DNA from: an uncultured Bacteroidales bacterium
Lineage (GTDB): Bacteria > Bacteroidota > Bacteroidia > Bacteroidales > Paludibacteraceae
Direction of reading: 5' to 3'
Length of the DNA stretch: 8,217 nucleotides
Assembly (NCBI GenBank): GCA_934725535.1
Contig: CAKVBV010000081.1
Coordinates: forward strand, 1-8,217
Under the pieces are notes generated by a model, which saw only the letters and a list, made by a program, of their open reading frames with translations, was not told where the DNA came from and did not search any database. Position numbers and translations under genes: made by a program. Positions within the stretch are counted from its first letter, which is position 1, and every line of letters starts with the position of its first letter. Positions 1 to 4,758 of this stretch are shown piece after piece.

Positions 1-45
1 GGCATATTCCCTCCCCTTCATCGCATATTAACCATTACCTATTGC

Positions 46-80
46 TACTCTTAACTCGACTTAAAGTCGTGTTAAGAGTA
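46..80. repeat. 35-bp near-perfect palindrome
   Basis: TACTCTTAAC (46-55) pairs with GTTAAGAGTA (71-80), and CGACTT (57-62) pairs with AAGTCG (64-69). The only mismatch in the 17 arm positions is T56 against T70, and the centre is A63. As single strand it would form a long hairpin; as duplex it could be a dimeric protein-binding site. It overlaps the first unit of the following iteron array by four bases, so the two may be one element. It has no T-tract, so a plain intrinsic terminator is less likely. Confidence 0.85.
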
Positions 81-131
81 TGATATTAGTATGTGATTAG
101 TATGTGATTAGTATGATATTAGTATGTGATT
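77..131. repeat. 11-bp iteron array (five units), copy 1
   Basis: Five direct 11-bp units run without gaps: AGTATGATATT, AGTATGTGATT, AGTATGTGATT, AGTATGATATT, AGTATGTGATT. Only the two positions after AGTATG vary (AT or TG). The 11-bp period is close to one helical turn, so the same face of DNA would be presented repeatedly. A second array of the same unit, with the same AAGAG left flank, begins at 8179 in the same orientation. The role is unknown: protein binding, or an interspersed repeat expanded by slippage, are both possible. Confidence 0.9.
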
Positions 132-164
132 AAGCCGACGATATTGCAAGGTCAGCGACAGGAT

Positions 165-195
165 ATGCGCATATTCTGAAAAAAATGTACCTTTG
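165..195 (+). promoter_or_regulatory. Bacteroidota-type promoter for the nuclease-phoH genes
   Basis: TACCTTTG at 188-195 is an exact match to the Bacteroidota -7 consensus TAnnTTTG. Twenty bases upstream, the expected TTG is ATG (165-167), so the -33 element is weak. If transcription starts about five bases after the -7 box, it would begin near 200, only a few bases before the ATG at 204. That would make this mRNA nearly leaderless. Confidence 0.6.
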
Positions 196-203
196 CAAAC
201 CAA

Positions 204-623
204 ATGAAAACCAAAGTCATCAACAACAAGGAGCAGGTCTTTTGCGCATGGCGTCGGCGGTTTGTCCGTCTGACACCCGAAGAGTGGGTGCGCCAGCAGG
301 TGCTGACTTCGTTGGAAAGCGAATCCGGCTACCCGCACGCACTGATTGCCGTGGAGGTCCCCATCGAGGTGGCAGGGCTGCGGAAACGATGCGATGCTAT
401 CGTATATAGCCCACAGATGCAACCCCTTATGCTGTTGGAATTCAAGGCGGACAATGTGCCGCTCACGCAGAAGGTGCTGGACCAAGCCGCCGTTTACAAC
501 CGCCAACTGCACGTACCCTATCTCGTGCTGAGCAACGGAGCGCAGACCGTGATAACGCATGTGCTGCCCACTGAATATGAATATCTAAACCATATACCGC
601 TATGGAGTCAATTATCGAACTGA
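204..623 (+). CDS. HsdR N-terminal-type PD-(D/E)XK nuclease domain protein (HSDR_N_2-like)
   Basis: A 139-residue protein resembling the stand-alone type I restriction enzyme R-subunit N-terminal domain proteins common in Bacteroidota. The catalytic signature of the PD-(D/E)XK fold is visible: E51 in a beta-strand context, D64 in KRCDAIVYS, and E79-F-K81 in LLEFKAD, followed by the helix with Q95 and Y98 (LDQAAVYNRQL) typical of this family. No helicase motor, methyltransferase or specificity subunit is nearby, so it is not a complete restriction system. The chosen ATG lies right after the TACCTTTG promoter box. The last 22 bases overlap the start of phoH in a different frame, which suggests translational coupling. 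Nuclease activity is inferred from the conserved residues; the substrate is unknown. The assignment is fairly secure at the domain level, and no cellular role is known to me. Confidence 0.88.
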   Translation: MKTKVINNKEQVFCAWRRRFVRLTPEEWVRQQVLTSLESESGYPHALIAVEVPIEVAGLRKRCDAIVYSPQMQPLMLLEFKADNVPLTQKVLDQAAVYNRQLHVPYLVLSNGAQTVITHVLPTEYEYLNHIPLWSQLSN

Positions 624-1606
624 ACGACACCCTCGACACCGCCCTTTTCTACGGTGTCAACAACCGCAATATGCTCTGCCTGAAAGACCAGCACCCCGAT
701 GTCAGGGTGGTGGCGCGTGGCTATCACGTGAAAGTGTCGGGACCGGATGCAGCCATTGCCCGCTTTGAGCGAAGCCTGCGACTGTGTGAGGAGTTTTGTA
801 TCAAGAACAACACCCTCAATGAGGAGCAGATACTCATGCTTCTCCATGGCGAACAACCGCAAGAGTATCTGCAAGACAACCTTATCCTGCACGGCGTAAA
901 CGGCAAGTCGATAGTGGCGCGCAGCCGTAACCAGCAACTGTTGGTGGACGCCTATGAGGGCAACGACCTGCTGTTTGCCATCGGTCCTGCGGGTAGCGGA
1001 AAGACCTATACCGCTATCGCATTGGCAGTGCGTGCTTTGAAGAACCGAGAGGTGAAGAAAATCATCCTATCGCGTCCCGCGGTGGAAGCAGGTGAGAAAC
1101 TCGGCTTTCTCCCTGGCGATATGAAGGATAAGATAGACCCCTATCTGCAACCCCTGTATGATGCCTTGCAGGATATGATACCGGGTGCCAAACTCAACGA
1201 ATATATGGAACGCGGTGTGATACAGATTGCACCGCTGGCATTCATGCGCGGACGGACACTGGCGGATGCCATTGTGATATTGGACGAAGCACAGAACACC
1301 ACTACCGCGCAATTGAAGATGTTCCTCACGCGACTTGGTATCAACGGCAAGATGATTGTTACTGGCGACCTGACGCAGATAGACTTGCCTGCCAGTCAGA
1401 AGTCGGGACTGCGTGATGCCATTGAGCGGCTGCGTGGCATACGGGGGATTGCCATTGTGGAGTTCAACCAGAAGGATATTGTCCGCCACCCCCTTGTGAA
1501 ACACATCGTATCGGCTTATGCCAAGCATGATGCCAAAACTGACCACACACCCGACGACGAAGACAACGGAACACTGCATATTGACAGCACCCTGCTACAC
1601 AAGTAA
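602..1606 (+). CDS. phoH: PhoH family ATPase
   Basis: A 334-residue PhoH-family protein, a cytoplasmic P-loop ATPase with a fold like that of superfamily 1 helicases and linked in the literature to RNA metabolism. Walker A is GPAGSGKT (residues 128-135) and Walker B is AIVILDEAQN (223-232). The family segments LSRPAVEAGEKLGFLPGD (156-173), the MFLTRLG region (240-246) and VTGDLTQIDLP (253-263) are all present. Residues 1-105 form the N-terminal region that precedes the ATPase core in many PhoH proteins, with a KH-like stretch around RVVARGYHVKVSG (35-47). The length matches the family. The start at 602 is inside the upstream nuclease gene and has no Shine-Dalgarno sequence, but the N-terminus aligns with the usual PhoH beginning (ELNDT...FYGVNN). 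The C-terminal 25 residues are acidic and low in conservation. It ends 98 bp before a convergent gene. Confidence 0.96.
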   Translation: MESIIELNDTLDTALFYGVNNRNMLCLKDQHPDVRVVARGYHVKVSGPDAAIARFERSLRLCEEFCIKNNTLNEEQILMLLHGEQPQEYLQDNLILHGVNGKSIVARSRNQQLLVDAYEGNDLLFAIGPAGSGKTYTAIALAVRALKNREVKKIILSRPAVEAGEKLGFLPGDMKDKIDPYLQPLYDALQDMIPGAKLNEYMERGVIQIAPLAFMRGRTLADAIVILDEAQNTTTAQLKMFLTRLGINGKMIVTGDLTQIDLPASQKSGLRDAIERLRGIRGIAIVEFNQKDIVRHPLVKHIVSAYAKHDAKTDHTPDDEDNGTLHIDSTLLHK

Positions 1607-1620
1607 CAAGGTGCTGCTTC

Positions 1621-1662
1621 TGGGGGACGACGCTCTTGGGGGACGACGCGGCTCGCGTCGTC
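1621..1662. repeat. Repeat A, copy 1: GC-rich hairpin with preceding 13-bp direct repeat
   Basis: A perfect 9-bp stem, GACGACGCG (1642-1650) and CGCGTCGTC (1654-1662), closes a GCT loop. The 13-mer TGGGGGACGACGC occurs twice, at 1621-1633 and 1637-1649, so the left arm of the hairpin is itself duplicated. A second copy of the hairpin sits at 7923-7943 behind the LRR gene. It lies just past the phoH stop and may help end transcription, although no T-tract follows. Confidence 0.85.
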
Positions 1663-1677
1663 AAGATATATTGCGCC

Positions 1678-1705
1678 CCCCTCCTTTGGAGGGGTTGGGG
1701 AGGTC
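1678..1705. repeat. Repeat B, copy 1: pyrimidine/purine hairpin element
   Basis: A 28-bp block identical to 8106-8133. CCCCTCC (1678-1684), loop TTT and GGAGGGG (1688-1694) form a 7-bp hairpin, followed by TTGGGGAGGTC. The right end reaches into the stop codon of the convergent PepSY gene (TGA at 1706-1704 on the minus strand). Repeats of this general CCCCTCC/GGAGGGG kind are familiar from intergenic regions of Bacteroidota genomes; that they are REP-like is my inference. Sitting between convergent genes, it may act as a bidirectional 3' end. Confidence 0.85.
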
Positions 1706-2279
1706 ACGACAAGAAGATAAACAGCAGCGGTATCAGAATACCTATCAGGAACTCTATACCTCCTATACCGATAAGGCTATGCTTGCCTTTTAGCATCAAT
1801 ATGCCCGAAAGCACAATAACCACCAACGCACCGGCAAAGATGTCCGAGAACCATGTCCATGCCTTACCCGGGTTGTAGTGCAGTTTGCTGAGACTGCCCA
1901 GGATAGGGCGTTTCTTCACTTGCTCAAGGACAGCATTACCCGTGGAGAGATTGACCACCAGGCTGCTATTGCCTTTGAGGAACACTTTGAGCGTGTTCGC
2001 ATCGGGAAAGTAGTGCTGTATCTCTTGGCCCTCCACACCGCACGCCGAGAGCCATGCGTCTATCTGTGCTTGATTGGCAGTTGCTTGCGTGGCGGGCGCG
2101 AACCGGTACTCGGTGCGTGTGATAGAGTACTGGCTGTTGAACGAGTTCTTATGGTTGAGGGCAATACCGCTGATGGCGTACACAAGCAACATACCCGCAA
2201 ACACATAACTCAGTTCGCGGTGAATGATACGAAACCACTTGCGCACCTTGGCACCTCTGCTTGCTTTCGTCTGTTCCAT
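1704..2279 (-). CDS. PepSY-associated TM helix family protein
   Basis: A 191-residue inner-membrane protein of the PepSY-associated transmembrane helix type. A short basic N-terminus (about 1-20, RKWFRIIHRELS) leads into a first membrane segment at about 23-42. A periplasmic domain (45-140) shows beta-strand character (IQHYFPDANTLKVFLKG, SSLVVNLSTGNAV). A second segment lies at about 145-163 and a third at about 172-190, next to the C-terminus. Candidate ligand or heme-type histidines are H20 (IHREL), H43 (LNH) and H134 (KLHYNPGKAW), features usual in this family. The ATG at 2279 is preferred over a TTG at 2300 that would begin immediately after the upstream stop. It follows the lipoprotein gene by 21 bp, so the two are probably cotranscribed. 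Related proteins are often linked to iron or flavin-dependent reductase functions; the exact role here is unknown. The stop codon is formed at the edge of repeat B. Confidence 0.85.
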   Translation of the reverse strand: MEQTKASRGAKVRKWFRIIHRELSYVFAGMLLVYAISGIALNHKNSFNSQYSITRTEYRFAPATQATANQAQIDAWLSACGVEGQEIQHYFPDANTLKVFLKGNSSLVVNLSTGNAVLEQVKKRPILGSLSKLHYNPGKAWTWFSDIFAGALVVIVLSGILMLKGKHSLIGIGGIEFLIGILIPLLFIFLS

Positions 2280-2300
2280 AGTAGGGATAGCGCAAGCCAA

Positions 2301-2783
2301 CTACTCGGTGATGATTTGGTAGGAGACCGCCTCGGCATAGTAGCCCTTGATAGCAGCCTTCTCCGTCTCACAGCCGTTGCCGTCGGTACCGTGTTGCTCG
2401 GCAGGGTTGTTGGCTGCTACAGGTTCGGGCTGTACCTCAAAAGCATGAAGCACACCCTTTACACGGACGATATTGTTGATACAAGCGGCATCAAAATTAC
2501 CCATCTTGGCTCCTTCGACACGCAATATACGCGGACGGATAATGGTGTCATTGTCCGTATAAACGGTATCGGACTGTGTCCCCATAAGGAAGGCTTTGCG
2601 TCCGCCGTGTTTGCAGAGGTGGCTGCATACGCCTTGGAAGGTGATGGTGTCCCCCAGTAGCGATTCTGCTTGGCTGTACACCTCATCGATAGTGTAGATG
2701 GTTTCGGCTTTCTCTGTAGTCTTGGCACATGATGCCAAGCACATGGCAGCCACAACGGCTGCAAAGAACATGATTTTTTTCAT
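2301..2783 (-). CDS. Lipoprotein with CxHxCxH motif (possible OB-fold-like domain)
   Basis: A 160-residue predicted lipoprotein. The signal peptide MKKIMFFAAVVAAM ends in the lipobox LASC, with C19 as the lipidated residue. The mature part contains DTITFQGVCSHLCKHGGRKAFLMG (about 44-68), where C53, H55, C57 and H59 alternate. Later strands (RILRVEG, IVRVKGVLHAFEV) suggest a small OB-like barrel, by impression only. C101 and a second Cys/His pair near the C-terminus (H131, C138) are also present. I recognise the CKHGG segment as recurring in uncharacterised Bacteroidota lipoproteins, but no function is established to my knowledge. The start at 2783 gives a canonical signal peptide; an in-frame ATG at 2807 would add eight residues (MKIKYLNN). 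It precedes the PepSY gene by 21 bp. No TAnnTTTG box is visible in the gap upstream, so its promoter is unidentified, or it may depend on readthrough of the hairpin at 2813-2852. Confidence 0.8.
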   Translation of the reverse strand: MKKIMFFAAVVAAMCLASCAKTTEKAETIYTIDEVYSQAESLLGDTITFQGVCSHLCKHGGRKAFLMGTQSDTVYTDNDTIIRPRILRVEGAKMGNFDAACINNIVRVKGVLHAFEVQPEPVAANNPAEQHGTDGNGCETEKAAIKGYYAEAVSYQIITE

Positions 2784-2812
2784 ATTATTGAGATATTTTA
2801 TTTTCATAACAC

Positions 2813-2852
2813 AATTGTGGCTGTCCTATACCACGGCAGGACAGCCACAATT
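2813..2852 (-). terminator. Strong hairpin after the propeller gene
   Basis: AATTGTGGCTGTCCT (2813-2827) and AGGACAGCCACAATT (2838-2852) are perfect 15-bp complementary arms around a 10-base loop. It lies 12 bp past the stop of the secreted propeller gene and 30 bp before the lipoprotein ATG at 2783 (6 bp if the ATG at 2807 is used). On the minus strand the arm ends in AATTGTGTT, a weak T-tract, so termination may be partial. If the two genes share a transcript, the hairpin could instead stabilise the upstream mRNA. Confidence 0.75.
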
Positions 2853-2864
2853 ACCGTGCCAATA

Positions 2865-4532
2865 TCAGAGTTGTTGTCCGAGTGCGTTGAAGAGTTGGTT
2901 ACCGCGACGGATATAGAGTTTGCCATCGATGATGACTTTTTGTGCTTTGTCATCGTTTGCAGGAACGGTTGCTCTGACATTGTCTGTAGGGGTACTCGGT
3001 GTACCGGGCAATGTCCATGCAACGAGGGTGTTATACCACATTGTAGGTTGGTTTATAGTTTGGTCAGCCAAAGTAACATTCGTATTTTTAAATGCGCGGA
3101 AAGTCATCAGCAGCGTGTTCTCGTGGCGTGCAGCACTTGCGGTAACATTCATCGCTCCTCCTTTAGCCAATTGCGTTTTATCCACAAATTGCAGGTCTGC
3201 GGTGTATTTGTACAGGTTGACGCCGCCACCGCTCGCGTAATTGATGGTTAGTATAGTATCTTTGCCAAACGTAACGATACCTGTATGTTGATTGAGGACG
3301 GTATTACCTGCGAAAGTAGCATGTAGCAAGTTGCCTGTTGCAGCATCAATATGCATAATGATACCATCGTACATATTGCCGGGAGCCGTGCCACCACCTG
3401 CATATATCTCTGTGCCATTGAACAGGATGCCATTCTGTATGCCGCCTACTACAAAAATGCTGTTGCCGTCTTCCGCCCATGTCATTTGTTGCAGTTGCAC
3501 GCCCTTGCTACTGCCTGCTGCGGCTTGTTGAACGGGTGCGATGTAGGAGCAAGTAAGGTTCTTGTCAAGTTGTGCCACAAGGATAGAGCGGTCGTTAATA
3601 GTAACCTCTTTTTCTCCCAATTGGAAAGTCTTTGCTGCATCAGCGGTAAGGATATGCCCGACAACCATCAGTTTGCCATTCTTGTAGGACATCTTCATGA
3701 TTTGGTCAGCCGTTACTGTACCTGTTGCAGTCACGTGTGCCAGATGGTTGAAGTCTTTGTCGGTCTTGATAATGAACGAGTTGGAATAATTATTGAGATA
3801 TTGCATATCCCCATTCCATTGTCCAGTATGAACGGCACGGAGGGTATCTGTACCAATGGCGATGTCCAAGGCTTGCTTGCCTGCGAAGTACAGGTTGCCC
3901 TCCTCGTCTTGTGCGATGGCAGTAATAGAAGCCACATCGGTGGCTGTTCCATTGGGTGCCACAGAGGCGGTGTAGAGGATGGTCATCTTGGTGATTTCAC
4001 CATTAGGAGTGATATTGACCAGTACAAGATGGTTGAAATTGGAGCCGGTGAACTTGGTCTTCAGGCTATGACTCTCTCCCGTAGCATCAACGAGGGTCAA
4101 GTAGGGAGACTCTTGGTTGGTTACTTGGTTCTTATTGGTGAGGCGGAACTTGAGTGCAAGCACTGCTCCACCGTCAGTTGTTGCACAGAATGCCGCATCG
4201 GAATAGTCTCCATCAGTGCTACGGACAGCCCAAATGAGATCACCCTGCATATCCACCTTGGTGAATATCAAGTTCTTGTTGAAAGATGTCCCCGTCCCAT
4301 AATCAGCCCCTGTGAATGTCTCGCCTAAGAAAGTGGACTCGTCGGTAGCATTGATAGAGCCGGAATGTCCGAGTACGAAAGCATCTCCGCTACCATTGAT
4401 TTGAATGTCGAAGATTTGCGTTTGCGGCTTGCCTGCCGGACTGACAAGCGATGAATACCAATTGAGGTTCACCTCGGTCGCAGAGATTGCAGTTGCGACC
4501 AAGAGAGAAATAAGTAAAAGATTCTTTCTCAT
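2865..4532 (-). CDS. Secreted probable beta-propeller protein with T9SS-type C-terminal sorting domain
   Basis: A 555-residue secreted protein. The signal peptide (MRKNLLLISLLVATAISA) is probably cut after A18. The body shows a recurring strand of the form G-N/D-x-hydrophobic-V-G: GDAFVLGHS (49), GGAVLALKF (121), GNLYFAGKQ (212), GKLMVVGHI (286), GNSIFVVGG (356), DTILTINYA (425) and NTLLMTFRA (472). These are about 50 to 90 residues apart, as in SBBP-like beta-propeller repeats; seven blades is my reading. The tail KVIIDGKLYIRRGNQLFNALGQQL (532-555) matches the Bacteroidales form of the type IX secretion C-terminal sorting domain (KxxxDGxLYIxRxGxxYNxxGQ). The start ATG at 4532 lies behind a good promoter with a leader of about 70 bases. 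Ligand and role are unknown. It could be a surface adhesin or part of an extracellular assembly. Confidence 0.82.
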   Translation of the reverse strand: MRKNLLLISLLVATAISATEVNLNWYSSLVSPAGKPQTQIFDIQINGSGDAFVLGHSGSINATDESTFLGETFTGADYGTGTSFNKNLIFTKVDMQGDLIWAVRSTDGDYSDAAFCATTDGGAVLALKFRLTNKNQVTNQESPYLTLVDATGESHSLKTKFTGSNFNHLVLVNITPNGEITKMTILYTASVAPNGTATDVASITAIAQDEEGNLYFAGKQALDIAIGTDTLRAVHTGQWNGDMQYLNNYSNSFIIKTDKDFNHLAHVTATGTVTADQIMKMSYKNGKLMVVGHILTADAAKTFQLGEKEVTINDRSILVAQLDKNLTCSYIAPVQQAAAGSSKGVQLQQMTWAEDGNSIFVVGGIQNGILFNGTEIYAGGGTAPGNMYDGIIMHIDAATGNLLHATFAGNTVLNQHTGIVTFGKDTILTINYASGGGVNLYKYTADLQFVDKTQLAKGGAMNVTASAARHENTLLMTFRAFKNTNVTLADQTINQPTMWYNTLVAWTLPGTPSTPTDNVRATVPANDDKAQKVIIDGKLYIRRGNQLFNALGQQL

Positions 4533-4533
4533 A

Positions 4534-4553
4534 ATAGTTATTGATAGTTATTG
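4534..4553 (-). repeat. Tandem 10-bp repeat in the mRNA leader
   Basis: ATAGTTATTG occurs twice back to back on the plus strand (4534-4543 and 4544-4553). On the mRNA sense it reads as two CAATAACTAT units ending one base before the start codon of the propeller gene. The segment is A/T-rich and unstructured, as is usual for Bacteroidota translation initiation regions. The doubling is exact. Confidence 0.8.
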
Positions 4554-4606
4554 TTTTAGTTTATATTTTGACTTCATTGCACTCTGTAATGAGAGTTAAC
4601 GAACGG

Positions 4607-4637
4607 CAAAGTTAGTATATTTGCTCGAAATATGCAA
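4607..4637 (-). promoter_or_regulatory. Promoter of the secreted propeller gene
   Basis: On the minus strand TTG (4637-4635) is followed after exactly 20 bases by TAACTTTG (4614-4607), a full match to the Bacteroidota -33/-7 consensus. Transcription should begin near 4602, giving a leader of about 70 bases with a small hairpin, ACTCT (4581-4585) and AGAGT (4592-4596). Confidence 0.85.
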
Positions 4638-4652
4638 GTATATATCCTAATA

Positions 4653-4670
4653 ATACCCATTAATGGGTAT
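4653..4670. promoter_or_regulatory. 18-bp perfect palindrome upstream of the promoter (candidate operator)
   Basis: ATACCCATTAATGGGTAT is a perfect palindrome. It lies 15 bp upstream of the -33 element of the propeller gene, a position usual for activator binding. The half-site TGGGTAT recurs at 4747-4753. It also falls just downstream of the MFS transporter gene, so a role as transcript end cannot be excluded, although no T-tract follows. Confidence 0.55.
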
Positions 4671-4758
4671 GAATCAATGCCCGTTGTACCTGCAGAAACT
4701 GCTGCGGCAGACGCTCTGTCATCTGCGGTATATCCCTAAGCCTCCTTGGGTATAGTTG

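Larger units (their letters stand above)
1..203. other. Noncoding leader region at window start
   Basis: No convincing gene is visible in these bases. The stretch holds, in order, an unremarkable A/T-rich segment (1-45), a 35-bp imperfect palindrome (46-80), five tandem 11-bp iterons (77-131), and a Bacteroidota-type promoter (165-195) just ahead of the first start codon. The upstream gene, if any, lies outside the window. Confidence 0.75.

Noticed and set aside
77..131. CRISPR array
   Set aside because: Units are 11 bp and directly adjacent with no spacers, and no cas genes are present.
204..623. Complete type I restriction system
   Set aside because: Only the HsdR N-terminal-type nuclease domain is present; no helicase motor, HsdM or HsdS is encoded nearby.
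1642..1662. Repeat A hairpin as an ordinary intrinsic terminator of phoH
   Set aside because: No T-tract follows on either strand, and a copy occurs after a separate good terminator at 7831-7870. It is therefore listed as a repeat.
1878..2660. 260-codon plus-strand reading frame
   Set aside because: It lies opposite the PepSY and lipoprotein genes, which have signal peptide, membrane segments and family motifs. The plus-strand product has no recognisable features.
3351..4328. 325-codon plus-strand reading frame
   Set aside because: It is the antisense shadow of the secreted propeller gene, with a Cys-rich composition untypical of a real protein and no promoter.
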